DNA of 64,000 nucleotides from Massilia pinisoli (GCF_024753285.1 NZ_JANUGW010000007.1:239169-303168), one strand, 5' to 3'; counted from the first letter of the stretch, positions 46,876 to 55,609 are shown. The notes: a model not told the origin generated them from the sequence alone. Numbers and translations are program-made.

Positions 46876-48586
46876 TTTTCTTTTGCACCCATTGTTTGAC
46901 CACTTCAGCGACCCGCTCCGGCTCTTTACCCGCCAGTACTTTCAGATGGTCGACCATCACATCCACGGCCGAACCGGCCGGGGGCAAATCGTATTCCTCG
47001 AGCAGCGCCTGGACCGGCAGCGTGCCGCTGGCCGTTGCCGGCTGGGCTGCCGCCGCACCTGCCGTGGCAGGGGCCGGCAGGGCGCCGGCGTTGTGGCCAG
47101 CCGCGAGGGCGTTGGCGGCACCGGCCTGGACGGTCGCCAGGTTCGCAGCCGCCGCCTTCGGTGCCATGCGCTGGGTCAGCATGCGCATCAGCGGACGCAG
47201 CACGAGCAGCCAGCCGAGCAGGGCGCCGATCGCGTACATCGCGTAGCCGGCCATGTCGACGATGTTGTCGCGCTCCTGGTACCACGGCTCGCTTGGCGCC
47301 GGTGCCGGGAAGCTCAGCGACGACACCGTCAGCACGTCGCCGCGGTTCGTGTCGATGCCCAGGCCACCGCGCAGGATCTTGTCGATGTTCGCGATCTCGG
47401 CCGGACTCCAGCCCGTCTTCGGCGTCGCGGCCTTGGCGTTGTTCAGTACCACGGCCACCGACAGCTTCTTGAGGCGGCCGCGCGAGCGCTTGATCTGCGT
47501 GATCGCGCGGTCGTAGGCGTACTGGCGGGTCGTCGCGTTCTTGCGCGCGCTGCCGTCGTCGGCCTTGGCGTTCGCGTCGCCCGCGGCGTTCGCGTTCGCG
47601 GCGCTCGGATCGGCCGGATTGCTCGCGACCGGCGGACGGTTCGACAGCGTGCCCGGCACGCCCAGCGCCATGCGGCTCTTTTCCATTTCCTCGCGCATCG
47701 CTTCGCTGGTGACCTTCGGGTCCGCGCCGTACTTCTCCTGCGTTTCCTCGATCTTGTCGTTGTCGACGTCGGCCGTCACGCTGACCTTGAAGTTGTCGGC
47801 ACCCAGCACCGGGCCGAGCAGGCCGGCCACGTTGGCGCGCACTTCATCCTGGTAGCGCTTGGCGGCGGCATCGCCCTGGGCGGCGCCGTCGAAGCCTTCG
47901 GTCAGGTCGACGCGCGACGACAGGTAGTTGCCGCTCTGATCGACGAGCGACACGCGCGCCGGGGCCAGGCCCGCGACGCTGCCGGCGACCATGTTCACGA
48001 TGGCGGCGATCTGTTCGTTCGACAGGTTGTGGCCCGGCTTCACGGCCACCACGACGGATGCCGACGATTTGTCGCCATCGCTCGCGACGAACGACGACGA
48101 CTTGGCGATGGCCAGGTGCACGCGTGCCGACGCGATGGCGTCGAGCGTGAGGATCGACTGCGCCAGCTCGCCTTCCAGGCCGCGGCGGAAGCGCACGTCC
48201 TGCACGAATTGCGACACGCCCAGCGGGTCGTTCTTGTCCATCAGCTCCAGGCCGGCCGGCAGCTGCGCGGTCACGCCCTTGGCCGCCAGCAGCATGCGCA
48301 CCTTGCCCAGCTGGCCCGTCGGGACCATCACCTGGCCCGAATCCGGGTGGATGCGGTAGGGCACGTGCTCGGCGTCGAGCACGCTCATCATGTCGCTGGC
48401 GACGACCTTCTCGTGGGCGCCGAACACTGGCTTGTAGCCGGCCTGGTCGTTCCACGTGTACAGCATGACGGCCGCGGTGATGCCGATGGCCAGCACCAGC
48501 ATCGGGGTCAGGTTCTTGGACAGCGCGGGCGGCAGGGCCAGGCGCTTGCCGCCAAAGGCGGACTTGAGAGTAGCGATCACGGTCAA
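46856..48586 (-). CDS. fliF: flagellar MS-ring protein FliF
   Basis: FliF builds the inner-membrane MS ring. The 576-residue protein has two membrane helices, one near residue 25-45 (LTPMLVLAIGITAAVMLYTW) and one near 455-475 (DMAGYAMYAIGALLGWLLVL). Ring-building motifs lie between (SQFVQDVRFRRGLEGELAQS; VRVHLAIAKSSSF-like; AAIVNMVAGSVAGLAPARVS). The FliG-binding C-terminus is present (VAEVVKQWVQ). Confidence 0.96.
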   Translation of the reverse strand: MTVIATLKSAFGGKRLALPPALSKNLTPMLVLAIGITAAVMLYTWNDQAGYKPVFGAHEKVVASDMMSVLDAEHVPYRIHPDSGQVMVPTGQLGKVRMLLAAKGVTAQLPAGLELMDKNDPLGVSQFVQDVRFRRGLEGELAQSILTLDAIASARVHLAIAKSSSFVASDGDKSSASVVVAVKPGHNLSNEQIAAIVNMVAGSVAGLAPARVSLVDQSGNYLSSRVDLTEGFDGAAQGDAAAKRYQDEVRANVAGLLGPVLGADNFKVSVTADVDNDKIEETQEKYGADPKVTSEAMREEMEKSRMALGVPGTLSNRPPVASNPADPSAANANAAGDANAKADDGSARKNATTRQYAYDRAITQIKRSRGRLKKLSVAVVLNNAKAATPKTGWSPAEIANIDKILRGGLGIDTNRGDVLTVSSLSFPAPAPSEPWYQERDNIVDMAGYAMYAIGALLGWLLVLRPLMRMLTQRMAPKAAAANLATVQAGAANALAAGHNAGALPAPATAGAAAAQPATASGTLPVQALLEEYDLPPAGSAVDVMVDHLKVLAGKEPERVAEVVKQWVQKKNGGSEQ

Positions 48587-48597
48587 GTGTCTTCCTG

Positions 48598-48963
48598 TCA
48601 GACGGGCAGCTTGAGCAGCTCGTCGACGGCGCCCATGACTTTGTTACGAACTTGCATGAGCATCGAAAAGGACAGGTTGGCCTGCTGCGACGACAGCATG
48701 GCGCCGACCAGGTCGTCGCTCTTGCCGCTGTCCACGGCTTCCATCTTCTGGTTGGCCACCTGCTGGTCCTGGTCCACGCTGGCCAGGGCATTCTTCATGC
48801 TCTGCGCGAAGGAGAAGTTGCCGTTGCCATCGCCCAGGGCGGGGTGGCCGGCGTCCACTGACGGCGCCATGACGTTAAGTCGGCTGGCATCGTTGTTAAG
48901 GGCTGCCAGGTCGGCCCTGATGAGGCCGGCAAGTTCAGTTCCCATCGTGTTCATCACTCCCAT
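48598..48963 (-). CDS. fliE: flagellar hook-basal body protein FliE
   Basis: FliE links MS ring and rod. The 121-residue protein contains FSFAQSMKNALASVDQDQQV, ANQKMEAVDSGKSDDLVGAM and FSMLMQVRNKVMGAVDELLK, the conserved FliE core and C-terminus. Several N-terminal Met codons (48963, 48954, 48945) leave the start open. It is the first gene of the long minus-strand fli run. Confidence 0.93.
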   Translation of the reverse strand: MGVMNTMGTELAGLIRADLAALNNDASRLNVMAPSVDAGHPALGDGNGNFSFAQSMKNALASVDQDQQVANQKMEAVDSGKSDDLVGAMLSSQQANLSFSMLMQVRNKVMGAVDELLKLPV

Positions 48964-49298
48964 GCTGTAAGTTTGCGGGTTGTAACTTTTCGTAAATGTT
49001 GCTATCGGCTTCAGCTGTTACATTTAATGAAACAGCCGTTGTCATTTAGAAAATTGTTAAATGTTCAGCGGCATACTGTGGCTTGGTTTCTGGCGCGGAA
49101 CCGAGGAGAATAGCAGCGGTCCCGTCGAATACCCAGAGTGAGTTTTTGTTTTCCCCAGCGCAGTAACTGCATCTTACCGTAGGGCAATGGCGAATTCAAA
49201 GGGGAAAATCAAATAGCGCGACACAATTTCCCAGGTATAATAGTTGCCCAGAGGAATGAAAAGAAAGCATCTCTGCTTATCATTTTTTTAATTTGACC
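48964..49298. promoter_or_regulatory. divergent fliE / fliM-like control region
   Basis: This 335-bp gene-free, AT-richer region separates the two large fli operons. It contains a 23-bp inverted repeat (49014-49036). On the plus strand it has TATAAT at 49236-49241, preceded by AGG and lacking a clear -35, for the fliM-like operon. On the minus strand GCCGATAG (near 48999-49006) resembles a sigma-28 -10 box, but the TAAA upstream is at a 13-bp rather than a 15-bp interval. A 12-codon reading frame (49256-49291) ends just before the fliM-like start. Confidence 0.5.
49014..49036. promoter_or_regulatory. 23-bp inverted repeat upstream of fliE
   Basis: Outer arms GCTGTT (49014-49019) and AACAGC (49031-49036) and inner arms CATT (49021-49024) and AATG (49026-49029) are all perfectly complementary around a single central base. 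The only exceptions are one A-A position on each side. It lies about 50 bp upstream of the fliE start. This looks like a dimer-binding operator for an unidentified regulator. Confidence 0.5.
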
Positions 49299-50153
49299 AT
49301 GCCGATTGCAACCCCCGACACCACCGCGCAGCACCAAGTGCTCGACCCCTCTCTCCTGGGGCGTCCGGTACACCTGCTGCCCCAGTTTGCGACGCGCCTG
49401 CAGGACGACCTGGAGGCGGCGATGCAGGGCCATGCCCGTCGCTACTGGGCCGGATGGCGCCTCGACCACGTCGAATTCGGCCGTGCGCCGCAAGACCACA
49501 GCCTGCGCTGGATGGCCGTACTGGGTGCGTTGGGCACCGTCGCGGTGACGTTCGAGCGTGGTTTATTACTGACACTATTGGAGCGGCGCTACGGTGGACG
49601 TGGTGCCGGCGCAACTCAGCGGGACCCGCAAACCGAGCGCGTCACGGCCACCGAAGAAAGATTAGGCGTCGTACTGACGCAACAAATGGTGGACCTGTTG
49701 TATGCACGCGTCGCTGCCAGTGTGGCAATGGACGTCGCGCCGCGGCCCGTCCAGGCCAACGCCGTGGTGGCTTCGGCAATGCCCGGCGAAAGCAACTGGG
49801 CCCTGCGCGTCCACGTACGTGATAACAACGACAACACCGGCCAGTTCTGGATCGCGCCCGACCAGCAACTGATGGCCACGATCCTGGGCACGCTGCGCCC
49901 GGAAAATGGCCGCCAGATCGCCGCGCGCGGTCCGGCCGAGCCCCTTGCGACCAAGCTCCAGGTCAAGCTGGACGGCCGCCTGGTCAGCAAGGAAATCACC
50001 CTGGGCGCACTGTTCGACCTCAAGGTGGGCGACGTGATTCCGGTGAACGTGGGCCGGGCCGACGTCCTGCTCGACGAGGCGCGGTTGTTCACCGCCGCCG
50101 TCGCCGAGCACAAAGGCAAGCTGTGTTTAACCTCTTTTGAAGACGCCGAGTAA
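49299..50153 (+). CDS. FliM-like flagellar switch protein lacking the CheY-binding N-terminus
   Basis: ATG 49299 gives 284 residues. The middle domain shows the FliM loop as LLERRYGGRGAG with TATEERLGVVLTQQMVDLLY after it. The C-terminal SpoA domain reads TKLQVKLDGRLVSKEITLGA, LKVGDVIPVNVGRADVLLD. FliM normally starts with an LSQxEIDALL CheY-P-binding peptide plus linker (total about 330 residues). Here the protein begins directly with the region before the middle domain (LLGRPVHLLPQFATRLQDDL). It stands where fliM is expected, 5 bp before fliN. No good ribosome binding site precedes the ATG. Confidence 0.85.
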   Translation: MPIATPDTTAQHQVLDPSLLGRPVHLLPQFATRLQDDLEAAMQGHARRYWAGWRLDHVEFGRAPQDHSLRWMAVLGALGTVAVTFERGLLLTLLERRYGGRGAGATQRDPQTERVTATEERLGVVLTQQMVDLLYARVAASVAMDVAPRPVQANAVVASAMPGESNWALRVHVRDNNDNTGQFWIAPDQQLMATILGTLRPENGRQIAARGPAEPLATKLQVKLDGRLVSKEITLGALFDLKVGDVIPVNVGRADVLLDEARLFTAAVAEHKGKLCLTSFEDAE

Positions 50154-50158
50154 TCAAC

Positions 50159-50512
50159 ATGAACCTCAACGATCAATTCGCCGGTGGCGACATCCTCATC
50201 GACGACGAGCAGATGGAAGAAACCGCACCCGCGGCAGCCGCACCGAAAGCCTCGCCGCGCCTGCCCCAGATGATGCGCCGCATCCCGGTGACGCTGACGC
50301 TGGAAGTGGGCTCGGCCCGCATCTCGCTGCAGGAACTGATGGCGATCGGCCCGGACAGCGTGCTGCCGCTCGACGTCATGGCGGGCGAGCCGCTCGTCAT
50401 CAAGGTCAACGGCGCCGCGATCGGCCGCGCCGAAGTGGTCGTCGCGGGCGAGCAGTACGGCCTGAAGGTGATCGACCTGGACGGCCTCAACCTGGACCTG
50501 ATCACGTCATGA
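50159..50512 (+). CDS. fliN: flagellar motor switch protein FliN
   Basis: This is a C-ring component of 117 residues with an acidic, Ala-rich N-terminal tail. The SpoA domain reads IPVTLTLEVGSARISLQELM, PDSVLPLDVMAGEPLVIKVN, GAAIGRAEVVVAGEQYGLKV. Its TGA overlaps the fliP ATG (ATGA), leaving no space for fliO. Confidence 0.94.
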   Translation: MNLNDQFAGGDILIDDEQMEETAPAAAAPKASPRLPQMMRRIPVTLTLEVGSARISLQELMAIGPDSVLPLDVMAGEPLVIKVNGAAIGRAEVVVAGEQYGLKVIDLDGLNLDLITS

Positions 50513-51297
50513 CGTTGCAACGCCGCGGCGTTGGGGTGTCGACCAACCTCCGCCGCTTCGCGCCGCTCGCGGGCGGCGCCTTGTTGTTGCTGGCCAGTGC
50601 AAGCGTGTGGGCCGCCCCGGCGGGACCGGACGTCCTGCCCGGCGTGATCCCCGGCTCGACCAGCGGCCTGACGGTGAAGTCGCAGATCCTGGTCCTGATG
50701 ACCATCCTCGGGCTGCTGCCCGTGATGGTCATGATGATGACCAGCTTCACGCGCTTCGTGATCGTGCTGTCGCTGCTGCGCCAGGCGCTCGGCCTGCAGC
50801 AGGGCCTGCCCAACCGGATCGTCACCGGCGTCGCGCTGATCCTCACCTTGCTCGTCATGCGTCCGGTCGGCATGCAGGTCTGGAACGAAGCGTTCGTGCC
50901 TTACGACAAGGACAAGATCTCGCTGGAGCAGGCACTCAAGATCGCCGAGGTGCCGCTGTCGCGCTTCATGCTCGCGCAGACGAGCAAGACGGCGCTCGCG
51001 CAGATCGCGCACCTGTCCGGCGAACCGGCCGAGATGAAGCCGATGGAGCGCGGCTTCACCGTGAAGCTCGCCGCGTTCGTGCTGTCGGAACTGAAAAGCG
51101 CGTTCCAGATCGGCTGCATGTTGTTCATTCCGTTCCTGATCATCGACCTCGTGGTATCGTCGGTGCTGATGGCCATGGGCATGATGATGCTGTCGCCCCT
51201 CGTCATCTCGCTGCCGTTCAAGCTGCTGCTGTTCGTGCTGGTCGATGGCTGGACCCTGACCGTGAATACCCTCGTCGGCAGCATCCACGGCATCTAG
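50509..51297 (+). CDS. fliP: flagellar export gate protein FliP
   Basis: FliP is an export-gate membrane protein of 262 residues. It has a cleavable signal-like N-terminus (LAGGALLLLASASVWAAPA), as typical FliP has, then ILVLMTILGLLPVMVMMMTS and FTRFVIVLSLLRQALGLQQ. Later segments are PVGMQVWNEAFVPY and FVLSELKSAFQIGCMLFIPF with DLVVSSVLMAMGMMMLSP. The start overlaps fliN. Confidence 0.97.
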   Translation: MTLQRRGVGVSTNLRRFAPLAGGALLLLASASVWAAPAGPDVLPGVIPGSTSGLTVKSQILVLMTILGLLPVMVMMMTSFTRFVIVLSLLRQALGLQQGLPNRIVTGVALILTLLVMRPVGMQVWNEAFVPYDKDKISLEQALKIAEVPLSRFMLAQTSKTALAQIAHLSGEPAEMKPMERGFTVKLAAFVLSELKSAFQIGCMLFIPFLIIDLVVSSVLMAMGMMMLSPLVISLPFKLLLFVLVDGWTLTVNTLVGSIHGI

Positions 51298-51315
51298 CCG
51301 GCTGCCATTATCCGT

Positions 51316-51585
51316 ATGACTCCTGATATCGCCGTCGACTTCGTCGTCGAAGCCCTGCAGCTGGTGATGCTGCTCGTGATGGTGCTGGTGGTGCCGGGCC
51401 TCGTGGCCGGCATCATCGTCGCGCTCGTGCAGGCCGCCACCCAGATCAACGAGCAGACGCTCTCCTTCCTGCCGCGCCTCCTCGTGACCCTGCTGGCCCT
51501 GATCATCTCCGCCCACTGGATGACGGGCAAACTGATGGACTATTGCGTGAGCGTGTTCCAGCGCGCCGCGACCCTCGTCGGCTGA
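51316..51585 (+). CDS. fliQ: flagellar export gate protein FliQ
   Basis: FliQ has 89 residues and two membrane helices (LVMLLVMVLVVPGLVAGIIV; LLVTLLALIISAHWMTGKLM) around VQAATQINEQTLSFLPR, the family signature. Its stop overlaps the fliR start (TGATG). Confidence 0.97.
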   Translation: MTPDIAVDFVVEALQLVMLLVMVLVVPGLVAGIIVALVQAATQINEQTLSFLPRLLVTLLALIISAHWMTGKLMDYCVSVFQRAATLVG

Positions 51586-52364
51586 TGCTGGAAGTCTCGC
51601 ACCTGCTGCTGCCGTTCATCAGCGCGCTGTGGTGGCCGTTCTGCCGCATCATGGCGCTGCTGTCGACGGCGCCCGTCGTCGGCGACGCGCTCGTCCCCGT
51701 GCCGGTACGCGCGCTGCTGTCGCTGTCGCTCGCGTTCCTGATGCTGCCGCTGACGAAGGGCGCCGTGACGCCCGATGCGTTTTCGCTCGCGGGCGTCGTC
51801 GTGATGATCGAGCAGGCCGTGATCGGCGCCGTGCTCGGCTTCGCGCTGCAACTGACGATGGCCGTCGTGAACATGCTCGGCTTCCTCGTCTCGAGCCAGG
51901 TGGGCTTTTCGATGGCGCAGATGAACGATCCGCTCAACGGCCAGCAGTCGGACGTGATCTCGGGCCTGCTCGGCATCGTCGCGATCCTCGTGTTCTTCGG
52001 CGTCGACGGTCACCTCGTGCTCGCGGGCGTGCTGGGCCAGAGCTTCCTCGCCTGGCCCGTCGGCGGCGGCTACCAGGGCCTGCTGCTGCAGACCGTCGCG
52101 CTGAACGTGGGCTGGGTGTTCTCGGCCGCGATCCTGCTGGCGCTGCCGATCGTGTTCTCGACGATGGTCGTGCAGATCGGCTTCGGCTTCCTGAATCGCG
52201 TGGCACCGGCGCTGAACTTGTTCTCGCTGGGCTTTTCGCTGGTGACGCTGTTCGGCCTCATGATGCTCGTGCAGGTCGTGCGCTTCATCCCGGAGCACTA
52301 CGTGCAGATGACCAACCAGGTGCTGGAGATGCTCCAGCAGCAGATGAGGGCGGCGCATGGCTGA
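51585..52364 (+). CDS. fliR: flagellar export gate protein FliR
   Basis: ATG 51585 overlaps the fliQ stop and gives 259 residues. The membrane protein shows six or more hydrophobic segments and the FliR-type VNMLGFLVSSQVGFSMAQMN and NRVAPALNLFSLGFSLVTLF stretches. It overlaps flhB by 8 bp. Confidence 0.95.
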   Translation: MLEVSHLLLPFISALWWPFCRIMALLSTAPVVGDALVPVPVRALLSLSLAFLMLPLTKGAVTPDAFSLAGVVVMIEQAVIGAVLGFALQLTMAVVNMLGFLVSSQVGFSMAQMNDPLNGQQSDVISGLLGIVAILVFFGVDGHLVLAGVLGQSFLAWPVGGGYQGLLLQTVALNVGWVFSAAILLALPIVFSTMVVQIGFGFLNRVAPALNLFSLGFSLVTLFGLMMLVQVVRFIPEHYVQMTNQVLEMLQQQMRAAHG

Positions 52365-53499
52365 TACCGGCACCGGCGGCGACAAGACAGAAAAGGCGTC
52401 AGCCCAGAAGCTGAAGAAGGCGCGCGAGCAGGGCCACGTCGTCCGCTCGAAGGACCTCGCGACGGCCGTAGGCATCCTCGCGAGCCTGAAGCTGTTCGCG
52501 TACCTGCTGCCGGGCTACCTGGAGTCGTTCCGGTCGCTGTTCCGGCTCGTGTACGCGCCGCTCGGTGCGGCCGGCTCGATGGAGAACGCGATGTCCGTCG
52601 TGTGGAGCGGTGCCGCGGTGCTGCTCGTGAAGATGGTGCTGCCGCTGCTGGGCGTGCCGCTCGCGGTCGTCGTGGCCGGCGTCGTGCCGGGTGGCTTCGT
52701 CTTCTCGACGAACAACCTGATGCCGAAGTTCGACCGCTTCTCGCCCATCAAGAACCTGGGCCAGCTGGCGTCGGGCAAGCACTGGACGACGTTCGCCACG
52801 TCGCTCGCGAAGGCCGCGATGTTGGCGATGGTGCTCGTGCACGTCGTGCGCTCCGCGCTGTCGGCCTGGGTCAACCTGCAGCGCATGCCGCTGTCGGACG
52901 CCTTGCTGCACGGCGCCGGCATGATGTTCGACGGCGTGATGGCGCTGGTCGCCGTGTTCGTGCTGTTCGCGCTGATCGACGTGCCGCTGCAGGCGTTCAT
53001 GTTCGCCCGCAGCCAGCGCATGAGCAAGCAGGAAGTGAAGGAAGAATACAAGAGCACCGAGGGCAAGCCCGAGATCCGTTCGCGCATCCGCCAGCTGCAG
53101 CAGCAGATGGCCCGCCGCAACGTGAACAAGACGGTGCCGACCGCCGACGTGGTGATCGTGAATCCCGAGCACTACGCGGTCGCGCTGAAGTACGACACCA
53201 AGCGTGCGGAAGCGCCATACGTGGTGGCCAAAGGCATCGACGAGATGGCCTTGTATATCCGCCAGATCGCGGCCAAGCACCAGATCGAGACGATCGCGTT
53301 GCCGCCGCTGGCACGTGCCATCTACAACACGAGCCAGGTGCAGCAGCAGATTCCCGCCGCGCTGTACCAGGCCGTGTCGCAGGTGCTGAACTACGTGCTG
53401 CAATTGAACGCTTTCCGTGCGGGCCGGCGCCAGGCCGCCCCCCGGTTCCCGAATGACGTGGCCGTGCCGGCCGCTTTGAGTGAGGTATCCCCGACATGA
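52357..53499 (+). CDS. flhB: flagellar export switch protein FlhB
   Basis: FlhB controls the change from hook to filament export. This 380-residue protein has the N-terminal cytoplasmic start TEKASAQKLKKAREQGHVVR and four membrane segments. A cytoplasmic domain contains MSKQEVKEEYKSTEG and the autocleavage loop as VNPEHYAVALKYD. The usual tetrapeptide is NPTH; NPEH keeps the Asn-Pro scissile bond and is, from memory, seen in other betaproteobacteria. The C-terminal tail is longer than in E. coli and Arg/Pro-rich. It overlaps flhA by 4 bp. Confidence 0.96.
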   Translation: MADTGTGGDKTEKASAQKLKKAREQGHVVRSKDLATAVGILASLKLFAYLLPGYLESFRSLFRLVYAPLGAAGSMENAMSVVWSGAAVLLVKMVLPLLGVPLAVVVAGVVPGGFVFSTNNLMPKFDRFSPIKNLGQLASGKHWTTFATSLAKAAMLAMVLVHVVRSALSAWVNLQRMPLSDALLHGAGMMFDGVMALVAVFVLFALIDVPLQAFMFARSQRMSKQEVKEEYKSTEGKPEIRSRIRQLQQQMARRNVNKTVPTADVVIVNPEHYAVALKYDTKRAEAPYVVAKGIDEMALYIRQIAAKHQIETIALPPLARAIYNTSQVQQQIPAALYQAVSQVLNYVLQLNAFRAGRRQAAPRFPNDVAVPAALSEVSPT

Positions 53500-55592
53500 A
53501 TTTCCTGAACAGCTTGATGCTCGAGGTGCGCCGTCAGAAGATCGCCACGCCGGCGTTCCTGCTGACGCTCCTGGCGATGATCATGCTGCCGCTGGCGCCG
53601 GTGGTGCTGGACGTGCTGTTCACGTTCAACATCGTGCTGGCGCTGATCGTGATCCTGACGTCCGTGTCGGCCAAGCGGCCGCTGGATTTCTCCGTCTTCC
53701 CGACCGTCATCCTCGGCACCACCTTGCTGCGCCTCGCGCTGAACGTCGCGTCGACGCGCGTCGTGCTGCTGCACGGCCACGAAGGCACGGCGGCCGCGGG
53801 CCACGTGATCGAGGCGTTCGGTAACGTCGTCATCGGCGGCAATTTCGTCGTCGGTATCGTCGTCTTCGTGATCCTCATGATCATCAACTTCGTCGTCGTG
53901 ACGAAGGGTTCCGAGCGTATCTCGGAAGTGTCCGCGCGCTTCACGCTGGATGCGCTGCCCGGCAAGCAGATGGCGATCGACGCCGACTTGAACGCGGGCC
54001 TGATCAACCAGGAAAAAGCCCAGCTGCGCCGCAAGGAAGTGGCGGCCGAGGCGGACTTCTACGGCGCGATGGACGGTGCGTCGAAGTTCGTGCGCGGCGA
54101 CGCGATCGCGTCGATCCTCATCCTCTTGATCAACATGATCGGCGGGGTCGCCATCGGCGCCGTGATGCACGACCTGTCGTTCGCCGACGCGTTCCGCCAG
54201 TACGCTCTGCTGACCATCGGCGACGGCCTCGTGGCCCAGGTGCCGGCACTGCTGCTGTCGGCGGCGGCGGCAATCCTCGTCACCCGCATCAGCGATTCGG
54301 GCGACTTCGAACAGCAGGTCGGCGGCCAGTTGCTCGCCAACCCCACGGTGCTGTACTCGGCGGCGGGCGTGATGGTGATCCTGGCCCTCGTGCCGGGCAT
54401 GCCGTGGTTCTTCTTCATGGTGTTCGCCTCGGCCCTCGGCTACGTCGGCTTCCGCCTGTCGAAAGAAGAAGTGAAGGCGCCGGACGAATCGAGCATGTCC
54501 GCCATCGAAGCCGCGCTGCGCGACGACCGTGCGCCGGAACTCGACTGGCAGCAGCTCCCCGTCGTGCAGCCGATCTCGATCACCGTCGGCTACAAGCTCG
54601 TGCACCTCGTCGACAAGGCGCAGGGCGAGGTCCTGCCGAAGCGCATCAAGGGCGTGCGCCAGAGCCTCTCCGAACAAATGGGCCTGCTACTGCCGCCGAT
54701 CGGCGTGCGCGACGACCTCACGTTGCGCCCGAACCAGTACGCGATCGCGATCAACGGCACCGTCGTGGCCGAAGGCGAGGTCGTGGCCGAATGCCTGATG
54801 GCGATCCCGTCGCCGAACGTGTATGGCGACATCGACGGCATCCCCGGCATCGAACCGGCGTTCGGCATGGCCGTCACGTGGATCGAACCGGACCAGAAGG
54901 CGCATGCGCTGGGGCAGGGCTACCAGGTCGTCGAGGTGCCGAGCGTGATCGCCACGCACGCGTCGAAGGTCGCGCGCGACTACCTGGCGGAGCTGTTCCG
55001 CCACGAGGACGTGCCAGCGCTGATGGAGCGCCTGACGGCGCTGTCGCCGAAGCTGGCCGGCGCGCTGGACAAGGCCCTCACGCACACGCAGCTCCTGCGC
55101 GTGTTCCGCGTGCTGCTGGCCGAGAACGTGTCGCTGAAGGACATCGTCGTCATCGCGACGACCTTGCTGGACAGCTCGGAAACGACGAAGGATCCGATCC
55201 TGCTCGCGGCCGAGGTGCGCTGCGCGCTGCGTCGCCAGATCGTCTCGGGCCTGTACGGCAAGAAGAAGGACATGCCCGCGTTTAACCTGTCGGGCGAACT
55301 GGAAAACATGCTGCTCGGTTCCCTGAACCAGGCGCGCCAGAACAACGGCGGCAAGGTCGTGCTGGACAACTACCCGATCGACCCGCAACTGCTGTCACAA
55401 CTGCAGCTGAACATGCCGGTGGCGCGCGAGCAGATGAAGCAGCAGCACACGCCGCCGTTGCTGCTGGTGCTGCCGCAGATTCGTCCGCTGCTGGCCCGCT
55501 ACGCGCGCCTGTTCGCGCCGGGTTTGAACGTGCTGTCGTATAACGAGATTCCGGAAAACCGCGAAGTGTCGATCATCGGCACCGTGGGGTGA
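53496..55592 (+). CDS. flhA: flagellar export gate protein FlhA
   Basis: This is the largest export-gate protein (698 residues). The N-terminal half has eight membrane segments and the conserved FHIPEP-family loop (FTLDALPGKQMAIDADLNAG, LINQEKAQLRRKEVAAEADF, YGAMDGASKFVRGDAIAS). The C-terminal cytosolic domain (about 330-698) forms the docking ring (GYKLVHLVDKAQG, RLFAPGLNVLSYNEIPENRE). It overlaps flhB and is followed 17 bp later by a sugar acyltransferase gene. Confidence 0.97.
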   Translation: MNFLNSLMLEVRRQKIATPAFLLTLLAMIMLPLAPVVLDVLFTFNIVLALIVILTSVSAKRPLDFSVFPTVILGTTLLRLALNVASTRVVLLHGHEGTAAAGHVIEAFGNVVIGGNFVVGIVVFVILMIINFVVVTKGSERISEVSARFTLDALPGKQMAIDADLNAGLINQEKAQLRRKEVAAEADFYGAMDGASKFVRGDAIASILILLINMIGGVAIGAVMHDLSFADAFRQYALLTIGDGLVAQVPALLLSAAAAILVTRISDSGDFEQQVGGQLLANPTVLYSAAGVMVILALVPGMPWFFFMVFASALGYVGFRLSKEEVKAPDESSMSAIEAALRDDRAPELDWQQLPVVQPISITVGYKLVHLVDKAQGEVLPKRIKGVRQSLSEQMGLLLPPIGVRDDLTLRPNQYAIAINGTVVAEGEVVAECLMAIPSPNVYGDIDGIPGIEPAFGMAVTWIEPDQKAHALGQGYQVVEVPSVIATHASKVARDYLAELFRHEDVPALMERLTALSPKLAGALDKALTHTQLLRVFRVLLAENVSLKDIVVIATTLLDSSETTKDPILLAAEVRCALRRQIVSGLYGKKKDMPAFNLSGELENMLLGSLNQARQNNGGKVVLDNYPIDPQLLSQLQLNMPVAREQMKQQHTPPLLLVLPQIRPLLARYARLFAPGLNVLSYNEIPENREVSIIGTVG

Positions 55593-55609
55593 TCGGCGGG
55601 GAGAACCGT

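Noticed and set aside
48999..49030. Sigma-28 promoter of fliE
   Set aside because: GCCGATAG is a good -10, but TAAA is 13 rather than 15 bp upstream, and fliE is not normally sigma-28 dependent.
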